Origin: Oceanobacillus sp. FSL K6-2867
Lineage (GTDB): Bacteria > Bacillota > Bacilli > Bacillales > Amphibacillaceae
Assembly: GCF_037963145.1 (NCBI RefSeq)
Contig: NZ_CP150144.1
Location: 2,108,001 to 2,172,000 of the forward strand
Length of the DNA: 64,000 nt
Reading direction: 5' to 3'
The notes under the pieces were generated by a model that did not search any database, was not told the origin of the DNA, and worked only from the letters and a program-made list of their open reading frames with translations. Both the position numbers and the translations under genes were made by a program. Positions within the stretch are counted from its first letter, which is position 1. Each line of letters begins with the position of its first letter. Positions 29,142-37,069 of the stretch are shown piece after piece.

Positions 29142-29282
29142 TATAGTATGTGTTCAAAAGAAGGAAAAAGGAAATTTCACTTTGGATTTACACATGCTTT
29201 TACTGGCAGCAAGACGTGACGGCAGTTAGTCGAATGTACGCTTCTCGATTTCTGTTGGATCTTTTGAACAATATATACTATA
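29142..29282. repeat. Palindromic-ended intergenic element (MITE/REP-like)
   Basis: Between walJ and htrA, an 11-bp perfect inverted repeat (TGTTCAAAAGA at 29151-29161 and its complement at 29260-29270) is extended outward by ATAGTAT/ATACTAT blocks. It encloses about 98 bases that encode no protein. The shape suggests a small mobile repeat or a folded RNA. No second copy was seen in this window. Confidence 0.45.
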
Positions 29283-29308
29283 TATCATATCAATAAGGGG
29301 ACTAAGAG

Positions 29309-30511
29309 ATGGGATATTATGATCAGAATTACCGGACATACCACAAGCGAAAAGGGAGATGGCTCCCGCCGCTTATTATAGGAATTGTAATTGGTATCGT
29401 ATTTATTGGTCTTGTTATGCCTGAATTTATGAATTCAACAAATGATGAAGGTGACGCTCGTGATCAAGTAACGATTGAGAAGAATGAGCAGGATGGCGGT
29501 CAAAGCCTTAATACATCGGTAACTGTTGATGTGACCACGCAGATTACGAAGGTAGTGGAAGATGTAACTCCGACGGTTGTAGGGATTACGAATATTCAGC
29601 AACGGTCAGATTTCTTTAATCAGCAAGAAGGGGTAGAAGCTGGTACAGGTTCCGGCGTTATTTATAAAAATGACGATGGAACTGCTTTTGTTGTAACAAA
29701 CCATCATGTTATCGAAGGTGCTGACACAGTAGAAGTGGTTCTCTATGATGATACTCATGTTGAGGCAGAAATTGTTGGAAGTGATCTCTTCTCGGATTTA
29801 GCTGTCCTGAGAATGGATGGGGGAGCTGTGGATAAGGTGATTGAAGTTGGTTCATCAGATAGTATTAAGGTTGGAGAGCCAGCAATCGCCATTGGAAATC
29901 CATTAGGTCTTTATCTCTCAAGTACGGTAACGCAAGGAGTAATCAGTGGAACAGAGCGCACCATTCCACAGGACTTTAACCAGGATGGACGGTCGGACTG
30001 GCAAGCAGAGGTTATTCAGACAGATGCTGCGATTAACCCTGGAAATAGTGGTGGCGCACTTATTAACATTTATGGGCAGCTTATTGGAATTAATTCGATG
30101 AAGATTAACCAGGCAGCTGTTGAAGGGATTGGTTTTGCGATTCCAATTGACCACGCCTTACCAATCATTGAAGAGCTGGAAACGACAGGAGAGGTAACAC
30201 GGCCATATCTAGGTGTTGAGATTTATTCGCTTGATGAAGTACCGCAAACAGAATGGAATGAGACGCTGAATCTGCCTTCTGAAGTGGATGGCGGTGTATA
30301 CGTTTGGAATGTAGAGCCATTGTCCCCGGCGGATCAGGCTGGATTAGAACGCTTGGATGTTATTACAGAGCTTGACGGAAATCCAGTTATGAATATGATT
30401 GATTTGCGAAAAGTATTGTATCAGGAAAAAGAAATTGGCGATACAATTGAAGTAACATATTACCGAGATGGTGAGCGCGTCGAAACGAGCATAAAACTTG
30501 GAAGCCAGTAA
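29309..30511 (+). CDS. htrA: HtrA/DegP-like membrane serine protease
   Basis: Surface quality-control protease of 400 residues. A short cytoplasmic N-terminus with YKRK-type basic patch precedes one membrane segment (~22-42), then a Ser/Thr-poor linker, trypsin-like domain (~75-290) and one PDZ domain (~300-395). The catalytic triad is visible: H in TNHHVIEGAD, D in SDLAVLRMD and S in NPGNSGGALINI. It follows the wal operon as htrC/yyxA does in Bacillus. The 229-bp gap and repeat element before it suggest its own promoter. Confidence 0.95.
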   Translation: MGYYDQNYRTYHKRKGRWLPPLIIGIVIGIVFIGLVMPEFMNSTNDEGDARDQVTIEKNEQDGGQSLNTSVTVDVTTQITKVVEDVTPTVVGITNIQQRSDFFNQQEGVEAGTGSGVIYKNDDGTAFVVTNHHVIEGADTVEVVLYDDTHVEAEIVGSDLFSDLAVLRMDGGAVDKVIEVGSSDSIKVGEPAIAIGNPLGLYLSSTVTQGVISGTERTIPQDFNQDGRSDWQAEVIQTDAAINPGNSGGALINIYGQLIGINSMKINQAAVEGIGFAIPIDHALPIIEELETTGEVTRPYLGVEIYSLDEVPQTEWNETLNLPSEVDGGVYVWNVEPLSPADQAGLERLDVITELDGNPVMNMIDLRKVLYQEKEIGDTIEVTYYRDGERVETSIKLGSQ

Positions 30512-30518
30512 GCGGTAT

Positions 30519-30558
30519 GAAGGCTATCTTCTGTAAAAATAATAGAAGATAGCTTTCA
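30519..30558 (+). terminator. Terminator after htrA
   Basis: Inverted arms GGCTATCTTCT and AGAAGATAGC around an A-rich loop lie directly after the htrA stop. Confidence 0.75.
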
Positions 30559-30566
30559 GTGTGTAT

Positions 30567-30823
30567 TGTGGATATTTTTAAAATGTGTAAAGCATAGTAA
30601 TTAGTTGCCTTACTGTGTATAATCTGTATTATTAAAAAAAGTAATCCACAGAAAACGAAAGTTATGCACAAATAGTGGATAATTTATAATGTAAAATCAA
30701 TATATGGGGAAGAAATTAATATTTAAAACAAAATATCTACGAACATTTGTGCATATGTGCATAAAGATGTGGATAACTTAGGGTTATACCGGATTAATTG
30801 TCGTTATACACGAGTTATCCACA
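30567..30823. promoter_or_regulatory. Cluster of DnaA boxes
   Basis: This AT-rich, gene-free stretch contains four exact TTATNCACA sites: 30662-30670 (+), 30756-30764 (-), 30768-30776 (-) and 30815-30823 (+). Five or so one-mismatch sites lie at 30567-30575, 30642-30650, 30674-30682, 30748-30756 and 30804-30812. This density is far above chance. Bacillus chromosomes carry DnaA-box clusters outside oriC that titrate DnaA or regulate initiation. It could also be an ancillary origin region, but no dnaA or dnaN is near. Confidence 0.75.
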
Positions 30824-30857
30824 GTTAAATTCCTCCCTTTGTTGATTGCTTGTAAAG

Positions 30858-31226
30858 TCAGGATGCTACTCGTCTACGAGCATATTGCCAAATTATCAGC
30901 AGCATGATAACCAAAACGATATCTAATCTTGCTTGAAAGGCAAAGTTAAGAACCCCAGTTGTCCCGATTAAGGGTACCTTTGTAAAATAAAGTGCTCCAA
31001 GCATTATGAATAGAAGAGGCGCTACCGCAATATTCATATGCATTCTGCTGGCAACCAACATCCCACAACCAAGTTCGATAAGAGCAACAAACAGTAACAT
31101 AACCTCAGGAAATGGCAATCCAACGCCCGCAAAAATTTCTTTAAAATCAGGATTGATTAACTTCATCATGCCAGAGATAATAAATACGTAACCTGTCGCA
31201 TAACAAATCCATTTCATTACATGCAT
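30858..31226 (-). CDS. DoxX-family membrane protein
   Basis: Four-helix integral membrane protein of 122 residues. The DoxX pattern is seen in GYVFIISGMMKLINPDFKEIFAGVGLPFPE and in IELGCGMLVAS, with a final helix and a basic tail ARRRVAS. An AGGAGGG site lies 11 bases before the ATG at 31226. DoxX proteins are membrane parts of redox or detoxification complexes, but the role of this short type is not known. It is divergent from the ABC exporter gene, sharing a 211-bp gap with a Fur-like site. Confidence 0.8.
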   Translation of the reverse strand: MHVMKWICYATGYVFIISGMMKLINPDFKEIFAGVGLPFPEVMLLFVALIELGCGMLVASRMHMNIAVAPLLFIMLGALYFTKVPLIGTTGVLNFAFQARLDIVLVIMLLIIWQYARRRVAS

Positions 31227-31383
31227 CCCATGTACTCCCTCCTAAAATACCAACTGCTATATTCCTATGCAGCAGCATGGACAATCTTTCTCATATTAGA
31301 TAAATACAAAGGCGGCATTTTGGCTGGTGGTGCTGTATTTTTATAGACCGAGCTATCTTCCGAACGAACCTGTGAATTGCAAT

Positions 31384-31398
31384 TGCGAATGATTCTCA
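31384..31398. promoter_or_regulatory. Possible Fur box
   Basis: TGCGAATGATTCTCA matches the Fur consensus at 12 of 15 positions, and ATTATAATC continues the palindromic pattern to the right. It lies 40 bp before the ABC exporter start. It is weaker than the isdC boxes. Confidence 0.4.
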
Positions 31399-31437
31399 TT
31401 ATAATCAAGGTTAGATTAAAAAAAGGAAGTGCAGTGA

Positions 31438-33153
31438 ATGATCCGTCGATTTTTCTCGTATTATAAGCCGCATAAGCGGTTATTTATTGTTGATTTTACA
31501 TCAGCAGTCATCGTTGCCATTCTCGAGCTTGCGTTTCCGGTGGCGGTACAATGGTTTATTGATACATTACTTCCAGGCAATAACTGGAACTTAATTATCA
31601 CAGTTAGTGTACTCTTATTATTCGTCTATTTATTAAGTACATATCTGCATTATATCGTGACCTATTTAGGTCATAAGCTCGGGATATATATCGAGACAGA
31701 TATGAGGCGTGACCTGTTTCATCATGTGCAGAAGCAATCATTCAAGTTTTTTGATAACACAAAAACAGGTCATATTATGAGCCGAATTTCCAATGATTTA
31801 TTTGATATTGGAGAGCTTGCCCACCATGGACCTGAGGACTTTTTCATTGCAATTATGACCTTTATTGGTGCATTTATCATTATGTTTTCAACCAACCTGC
31901 AATTATCATTGATTATTTTGATTGCTGTGCCAATCCTTGTGTTTCTGATTTCATTCAGTAATATTCGGATGAGCAGAGCATGGAAGAAAATGTACGAGGA
32001 CATTGCTGGGGTTAATGCACAGGTGGAAGATGCTGTATCAGGAGTACGCGTTGTTCAAGCTTTTACAAATGAAAAGCATGAAATGAAACGTTTTGCTGTG
32101 AATAACAATAGCTTTTTAAAGGCAAAAATCGCTGCATATAAAGTAATGGGTGTTGTTAACTCCAATATTTATATGATGATGCGCCTAATCACATTGCTCG
32201 TCCTAGTTGTCGGCGCATGGATGACGTTTAATGGACGATTAAGTGCCGGAGAGCTAGTATTTTTTGTATTAATGATGAACGTATTATTTAGTCCAATTCA
32301 AAAGATCAGTGCGTTGTTAGAACTGTATCCAAAGGGGATGGCTGGCTTCAAACGCTTTACACAAATGTTAGATGTGGAACCAGACGTTCAGGATCGTCCG
32401 AATGCTGTACACGTAAAGGATCTTAAGGGAGACATTGCATTTCAGGATGTTTCGTTCAGCTATGAGGAGGCTCACGGCCCTGTCTTAAACAATATGAGCT
32501 TTAATATTCATGCCGGTGAGACAGTAGCATTTGTTGGACCATCTGGTGCTGGCAAAACGACGATATCCGCTCTAATCCCGCGTTTCTATGATGTCAATGC
32601 TGGAAGTATTACAATTGACGGGATGGACATTCGCGATATGACGAAGGAATCGCTTCGTCAGCAAATCGGCGTTGTGCAACAGGATGTATTCCTCTTTACA
32701 GGGACGCTTCGGGAAAATATTGCATATGGCAAGCTTGATGCAACTGATGAGGAAATTGAAACTGCAGCAAGAAATGCCCATATGGAGGAATTCATTAAGG
32801 AACTGCCAAACGGATATGAAACCCAAGTTGGAGAGCGTGGCTTGAAGCTATCAGGTGGACAGAAGCAGCGAATTGCGATTGCAAGAATGTTCTTAAAAAA
32901 TCCTCCTATCCTAATTCTTGATGAAGCGACCTCAGCCTTAGATACAGAAACGGAAATGATTATCCAGAGAGCATTGAATGACCTTGCAAAAAATCGGACA
33001 ACCCTTGTAATTGCGCATAGACTCGCAACAATTAAAAACGCAGATCGTATTATGGTTGTCACGAAAAAAGGTATTGAAGAAGAAGGAAGTCATGAAGAAT
33101 TATTGAAACAAGATGGTTTATTTGCGCATTTGCATAATGTGCAAATGAACTAG
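31438..33153 (+). CDS. ABC exporter, fused membrane and ATPase domains (MsbA/Sav1866 type)
   Basis: Half-transporter of 571 residues that should work as a homodimer. Six membrane segments lie in ~1-305. The ATPase domain (~330-571) has Walker A GPSGAGKTT, Q-loop VVQQDVF, signature LSGGQKQRIAIARMFL, Walker B ILILDEATSALD and H-loop VIAHRLATI. It resembles the Sav1866/LmrA-type lipid or drug exporters. The substrate cannot be told. The Fur-like box before it raises the possibility of a link with iron, for example export of a siderophore or heme relief. GGAAGTGCAGTG precedes the ATG. Confidence 0.92.
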   Translation: MIRRFFSYYKPHKRLFIVDFTSAVIVAILELAFPVAVQWFIDTLLPGNNWNLIITVSVLLLFVYLLSTYLHYIVTYLGHKLGIYIETDMRRDLFHHVQKQSFKFFDNTKTGHIMSRISNDLFDIGELAHHGPEDFFIAIMTFIGAFIIMFSTNLQLSLIILIAVPILVFLISFSNIRMSRAWKKMYEDIAGVNAQVEDAVSGVRVVQAFTNEKHEMKRFAVNNNSFLKAKIAAYKVMGVVNSNIYMMMRLITLLVLVVGAWMTFNGRLSAGELVFFVLMMNVLFSPIQKISALLELYPKGMAGFKRFTQMLDVEPDVQDRPNAVHVKDLKGDIAFQDVSFSYEEAHGPVLNNMSFNIHAGETVAFVGPSGAGKTTISALIPRFYDVNAGSITIDGMDIRDMTKESLRQQIGVVQQDVFLFTGTLRENIAYGKLDATDEEIETAARNAHMEEFIKELPNGYETQVGERGLKLSGGQKQRIAIARMFLKNPPILILDEATSALDTETEMIIQRALNDLAKNRTTLVIAHRLATIKNADRIMVVTKKGIEEEGSHEELLKQDGLFAHLHNVQMN

Positions 33154-33267
33154 CGGATTGAGTGTGTGGAATGGGAAAGACAACTTGGAAAGCAGAGTGA
33201 ATCATAACAAAAGGGTCCGTTTTGAGGTGCATATTCAGAAAAACCTTAAATGACATAAAAATGGAAG

Positions 33268-33303
33268 ATAAAAGCCGTCTAAATTAAGACGGCTTTTATT
33301 TTT
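33268..33303. terminator. Terminator after the ABC exporter
   Basis: An 11-bp stem (AAAGCCGTCTT type arms, 33270-33280 and 33287-33298) is flanked by A and T runs. It lies about 115 bases after the stop. Confidence 0.8.
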
Positions 33304-33370
33304 AAAATCACAAGGATTTCGTTAAGTATTTTTAAAATCACAAGGATTTCGTTAAGTATTTTTAAAATTA
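33299..33370. repeat. 30-bp tandem repeat, 2.4 copies
   Basis: Two exact copies (33299-33328 and 33329-33358) and the first ~11 bases of a third begin inside the T-run of the terminator. No function is seen. It looks like a slippage or duplication product. Confidence 0.9.
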
Positions 33371-33450
33371 CTAATATATGGTAAGGTGAATTCGTGAAAT
33401 ATTATACTTAAATTAAAGAGGTATTTATGTTTAACAAGGAGGTTATTTAA

Positions 33451-33981
33451 ATCACTTTACATCATTTCTTAGGGGCAAATATAGAACTTCCTATTGGTAC
33501 TTTTGGTAGGAACCCAACATATAAAACTCTGTCAGAATTGGGAATAAAAGGGATAAATTTAGATAAGTATTTGAAGAAGAATAATGGTTCGAAGCTCGTT
33601 ACGGTCTATGAAACAGAAGAAGATTCAAGTGGAATTAATGTTTCTAATTTAGATTCTGGGTATGAACCAGTAAGAGATAAATTTACTACACCTTTCATAT
33701 ATGAAGTAGAAGGATACTTACACAATAACAATACAGCAAGTCATCGTAAATCTATCAAGGCACTTTTTAATTTTATTGATGTTCACTTATTAGAAGGGGA
33801 TTTAATTGAAATATATTCTTGTTGGGATCGACATGAGGGTAAAGAGAAAGATGACAGTAAAGATGTAGTTATTAACCTCAGCACATTCCAATTTGGAAAA
33901 CATTTAAAGCTAAAAGACATAAATCATCTTTGCGAAACATTCTTTTTAGAAGATAAGCAATATGTGTTGGTAAAGAAGTAA
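33451..33981 (+). CDS. Hypothetical protein with a non-standard start
   Basis: I do not recognise this family. A perfect AAGGAGG site (33436-33442) stands eight bases before 33451, where the frame opens right after a TAA with ATC, not ATG. The first ordinary start codon in frame is the TTG at 33538, which has no ribosome site. Read from 33451 the product has 176 residues. It would begin with a plausible folded segment (LHHFLGANIELPIG), followed by NLDKYLKKNNGSK and VEGYLHNNNT, and end VLVKK. It may use ATC, or its ATG may have mutated, making it a decaying gene. It is cytoplasmic with no membrane segment and no close operon partner. The size suits an immunity-type or accessory protein, but nothing supports that directly. 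Confidence 0.5.
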   Translation: MTLHHFLGANIELPIGTFGRNPTYKTLSELGIKGINLDKYLKKNNGSKLVTVYETEEDSSGINVSNLDSGYEPVRDKFTTPFIYEVEGYLHNNNTASHRKSIKALFNFIDVHLLEGDLIEIYSCWDRHEGKEKDDSKDVVINLSTFQFGKHLKLKDINHLCETFFLEDKQYVLVKK

Positions 33982-34150
33982 AAGAGATTACACTATTTAA
34001 GTAACTGTTGCTTTAATACAATAAGGGACTACAAATAATAGTAGTTTTTTCACTCAAGGAGTAGAATAGTTTAATAAATGAGAGATATCTAGGTCTTTTT
34101 TAAAGGGGGAATTTGTTCTGAGGGAAAATAAACTAGCTCTGTATTTCAAT

Positions 34151-34381
34151 ATGATTTTGGGTACAATCGGCACCTTACTTATTGCCTTAGCAGCAATGAG
34201 GTATCTAGTTAAAGAAAATGATAATTTAGGATACCCAATTATACTTTTTGGTTTTATATTAACGATGGGTTATATAAATTACTTAGAGAAAAGAGCAGAA
34301 ATAAGTAAAAAATTGACTTGGATTAGAGTTATTGTATGTATAATTTTATTTATTTCTTTTTCGTATTTCTTATATTTCTAG
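34151..34381 (+). CDS. Small membrane protein, unknown
   Basis: Product of 76 residues with three hydrophobic segments (~1-18, ~28-42 and ~57-76). It is unrecognised. The ATG at 34151 has no ribosome site. AAAGGGGGA (34102-34110) stands 7 bases before an in-frame CTG at 34118 that would add 11 residues (LRENKLALYFN). As with the gene before it, the expected start codon seems replaced by a non-standard one. It lies in an AT-rich accessory patch between the ABC exporter and the SMR pump. Confidence 0.4.
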   Translation: MILGTIGTLLIALAAMRYLVKENDNLGYPIILFGFILTMGYINYLEKRAEISKKLTWIRVIVCIILFISFSYFLYF

Positions 34382-34412
34382 TTATTCCTCGTTCAATTAA
34401 ACTACCTAATAG

Positions 34413-34742
34413 TTGTCAATAATCTTCACTAAAATCTTCTCATTTTGGCTTAATCTTGGTAGTCTAGTACTTGGAATAATTGCTTGGATACTTCCAGCCA
34501 TTAGTATCTTGAGATATGAAAAGCGCTCTGGAAATTGGGTTATCTTATCTATTTTAAGTCTTAGTGCTTGTTCTATTTCACTGTTTTTTCAGATTTGCAG
34601 TTTCTATGAAAACGGAAAGGCTGAGGCTTGGATTGCTCTTATGGTTACAATGAGTGTTATCGCATCTATTCCAGCAATTCTTCTTGGTACAGTCATATTA
34701 AATGCTATTACATTGTATCTGTACCGTAATAAAACAGCGTAA
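34413..34742 (+). CDS. Small four-helix membrane protein, unknown
   Basis: The frame from TTG at 34413 gives 109 residues with about three or four hydrophobic segments. The part from FWLNLGSLVLGIIAWILP onward looks like a normal small Bacillaceae membrane protein: RYEKRSGNWVILSILSLSAC, then a middle loop, then TVILNAITLYLYRNKTA. No ribosome site is visible before 34413, and the true start may lie near the FWLNLGS segment at ~34440. It is the third ORF in a row with an unclear start. No function is assigned. Confidence 0.5.
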   Translation: MSIIFTKIFSFWLNLGSLVLGIIAWILPAISILRYEKRSGNWVILSILSLSACSISLFFQICSFYENGKAEAWIALMVTMSVIASIPAILLGTVILNAITLYLYRNKTA

Positions 34743-34762
34743 GATTCGCAGGGATTAGGTTG

Positions 34763-34800
34763 TAAGAAAAAATCCTTCTGCATGAAGGATTTTTTTCTTA
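34763..34800. terminator. Bidirectional terminator
   Basis: A hairpin (AAAAAATCCTT with AAGGATTTTTT around a short loop) lies between the converging membrane-protein gene (+) and the SMR gene (-), with A and T runs on both sides. Confidence 0.85.
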
Positions 34801-35175
34801 TTCTGCTTCTGCATCGATTGTAAGATTTTCACCTTTTTCATGACTGGATTCTTCATGCCCTGGGCCAAATAAGTTCAAGATTACTACTCCAGCAAGTATC
34901 AGTGTTATTCCTGCAATGCTTGCCATGTTCATTTTTTCTTTCCAGATTAAAACGGAAATAATTGCAGTAGCAACAAGCCCAAGCCCTGACCATATTGCAT
35001 ACGCAGTATTTAAAGGAATTGTTTTAAGTGATAGTGATAAGAAGAAAAAGCAGCTGACAAAGGCAGCAATTAACCCTAATGTAGGGTAAAGCTTTGAAAA
35101 TCCTTCAGACGCTTTTAGCAGAGAAGAACCAATAAGTTCCCCAATAATTGCGAGTGCTAAATACAGGTAAGCCAT
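34798..35175 (-). CDS. SMR-family multidrug efflux protein
   Basis: Four-helix small multidrug resistance transporter, 125 residues, acting as a dimer driven by protons. The essential membrane glutamate is E13 (AIIGELIGSSLLKASEGF). Other family marks are LSLSLKTIPLNTAYAIWSGLG and AGITLILAGVVILNLF. The C-terminus has an extra acidic/His tail (GHEESSHEKGENLTIDAEAE) beyond the usual ~107 residues. Its gene starts 1 bp after the TetR gene stop, so the regulator and pump share a transcript. Substrates are probably cationic compounds such as quaternary ammonium or guanidinium; which one is not shown. Confidence 0.93.
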   Translation of the reverse strand: MAYLYLALAIIGELIGSSLLKASEGFSKLYPTLGLIAAFVSCFFFLSLSLKTIPLNTAYAIWSGLGLVATAIISVLIWKEKMNMASIAGITLILAGVVILNLFGPGHEESSHEKGENLTIDAEAE

Positions 35176-35176
35176 T

Positions 35177-35725
35177 TTAATCCTCCTCTATCATGTTAAT
35201 TAGTTCACGATAAACATTTGTTTGCAATTCCTTATTTAATGGCTGCATTCCAAATATTTCGGAAAACCACAAACCATCTATTGATAATCTGGCAATTGTT
35301 GTTTTGATTGGATCAACCCCATCATTTACTAGCTTTGTAAGTAAATTATCATATTCTCGCCGGAATTCATTTAATAAATCCGGATTAAAAAACATTGCAG
35401 CCATTATTGCAGAATTCATAAGTTTATTGTTATCAAAATCAGAATAGGTAGATTGAACATAGGCCCTAATCCATTTTCCCAGCTCTTTTTTATCATTTTT
35501 AGCCATTGTTATAATGCTTTCGAAATAATTACTTTTCCAATCCTCCACCATCCCTTTGATTAACGCTTCCTTACTGGGGTAATGGTATAATAACCCACCT
35601 TTACTTACTCCTGCTCTATGGGCGACCGCCTCTAATGTGAGTTTCACAACACCTTCTTCTTTTACAATTTCAGCAGCAGCAATCAATAAGTTTTTTTTCT
35701 TATTCGTCCTTTTTGAAGTAGGCAT
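35177..35725 (-). CDS. TetR-family repressor of the SMR pump
   Basis: Regulator of 182 residues. The N-terminal helix-turn-helix (~10-55) reads KEEGVVKLTLEAVAHRAGVSKGGLLYHYPSKEALIKG, a typical TetR DNA-binding unit. The rest is the ligand-binding helical domain. It is transcribed with the SMR gene behind it, and a near-perfect palindrome lies just upstream of it (35757-35774), so it most likely represses its own operon until the pumped compound binds. Confidence 0.93.
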   Translation of the reverse strand: MPTSKRTNKKKNLLIAAAEIVKEEGVVKLTLEAVAHRAGVSKGGLLYHYPSKEALIKGMVEDWKSNYFESIITMAKNDKKELGKWIRAYVQSTYSDFDNNKLMNSAIMAAMFFNPDLLNEFRREYDNLLTKLVNDGVDPIKTTIARLSIDGLWFSEIFGMQPLNKELQTNVYRELINMIEED

Positions 35726-35756
35726 AGTGACCTCCGTAATTTTTATATCTTTTACT

Positions 35757-35774
35757 ATACCGTCTGGACGGTAT
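35757..35774. promoter_or_regulatory. Palindromic operator for the TetR repressor
   Basis: ATACCGTC-TG-GACGGTAT has two perfect 8-bp arms with a 2-bp centre. It lies 32 bp upstream of the TetR ATG, in the promoter position, and resembles known TetR-family operators controlling SMR pumps. Confidence 0.8.
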
Positions 35775-36011
35775 TTTAGTCAATCAAATCATTTCCTATG
35801 CAGTAGCACTGTATAGGAAATGATTGGAGCAGTTTAGCAATATAGGATTATGGTAAAATTGGAAAGGATAGGATACTTGTGCTCATGAAAGTATTCAAAA
35901 GGAATTGGATAAAGGAATGCTAGATTTCAAATGCAAATATGAAAGATGCGAAATTTAGCCTCGTACGATTGGTTTCTATTTTTGAAAATAAATAGTAAAG
36001 GGGTAATTCTA

Positions 36012-36410
36012 ATGGAAAAGGTAACACCATTTTTAATGTTTCAAGATGGAAAAGCAGAGGAAGCGATGAATTTTTATACATCTCTTATTGAGGATTCCAG
36101 GATTATAGAGATTGTGCGGTATGGCGCCAACGAAGCTGGGGAAGAAGGGACAGTGATGGCAGCGAAGTTCACGCTTAAAGGTCAAGAATTTATGTGCATT
36201 GACAGCAATGTAAAGCATCAGTTTTCCTTTACACCTTCGTTCTCCATATATGTTACTTGTGATACGGAAGAAGAACTTGACAATGTTTATCAACAACTTA
36301 AAGAAGGCGGACAAGAACTTATGCCTTTAGATGATTATGGTTTCAGTAAAAAATTTGGATGGATAAACGACCGTTTTAGGGTTTCATGGCAATTAGATCT
36401 ACCTAAATAA
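36012..36410 (+). CDS. VOC-family protein (PhnB/3-dmu-9_3-mt type)
   Basis: Cytoplasmic protein of 132 residues from the ATG at 36012, behind AAAGGGGT; the frame extends upstream without a good start. It has the two beta-alpha-beta-beta-beta halves of the vicinal-oxygen-chelate fold: VTPFLMFQDGKAEEAMNFYTSLI at the start, FMCIDSNVKHQFSFTPSFSIYVTCDTEEELDNVY in the middle, and YGFSKKFGWINDRFRVSWQLDL at the end. Members are often annotated as PhnB-like or glyoxalase-like, and their reaction is usually unknown. It has no evident operon partner. Confidence 0.85.
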   Translation: MEKVTPFLMFQDGKAEEAMNFYTSLIEDSRIIEIVRYGANEAGEEGTVMAAKFTLKGQEFMCIDSNVKHQFSFTPSFSIYVTCDTEEELDNVYQQLKEGGQELMPLDDYGFSKKFGWINDRFRVSWQLDLPK

Positions 36411-36457
36411 TATGTGATTAGCTTTATGTATAAAATTATCATTTGGAGGCTAAAAAA

Positions 36458-37069
36458 ATGAAACAAATGCCATTCGAACCACCAACACCGTACTATAACG
36501 ATAAAATCAAATCAATTGATGAACAAATATGTGACTTAATCAGACGGCGAAAGGATCTATCAAATAATGATCCTGGTTTTCCAACCAAGGAATTGATCAC
36601 CAATTGGGCTGGAAAATACAATATGCACGAAGAATACTTAAATAGTGTTTTCAGTCATTTTTTAAGCGAGGAGATATATCGTCCTATCATAGAGCCGAAA
36701 GGGTTTCTTAAAACTATCCAAATTTTAAAGTCACTTGAAAAAAATGATTGTTTTTACACCGTAACTTTTATACGCCAATATAAAAACGCCAGTGTGATTC
36801 ATTTTACGGTGGATACAGATATTTCCGATGAAGAACATGAGGCATTTCCGGAGCATAAGTTTTTCGAGCTTTCGATTGTTGGTGGTGAGATTGAATACGA
36901 CTGCCGCAATGAAGGCGGCGGAGGCTCCGGCTGTCATACTGCATATACATTTGTTGTGTCACCACCTTTACCTGATGATGTTTCGGGATATGAATTACAG
37001 TTTTCCAAGTCTAAAATGTCTTATCATCAGAATTCAGGCGGTTCAACATTTGTTATAAGCATAAAATAG
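36458..37069 (+). CDS. Hypothetical protein
   Basis: Not recognised. The ATG at 36458 has TGGAGG at good distance and gives 203 residues; an upstream TTG at 36443 overlaps that site. The N-terminal third is helical and charged (YYNDKIKSIDEQICDLIRRRKDLSNN, similar in character to a chorismate-mutase-type helix). The rest alternates beta strands, with a glycine-rich loop DCRNEGGGGSGCHTAY and an end HQNSGGSTFVISIK. There is no signal peptide or membrane helix. It is next to the VOC gene by 47 bp and may be co-transcribed. Confidence 0.65.
   Translation: MKQMPFEPPTPYYNDKIKSIDEQICDLIRRRKDLSNNDPGFPTKELITNWAGKYNMHEEYLNSVFSHFLSEEIYRPIIEPKGFLKTIQILKSLEKNDCFYTVTFIRQYKNASVIHFTVDTDISDEEHEAFPEHKFFELSIVGGEIEYDCRNEGGGGSGCHTAYTFVVSPPLPDDVSGYELQFSKSKMSYHQNSGGSTFVISIK

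Noticed and set aside
30387..30671. Minus-strand ORF overlapping the end of htrA
   Set aside because: Its composition fits antisense of htrA plus AT-rich DNA, and it would run through the terminator. The DnaA boxes explain the region better.
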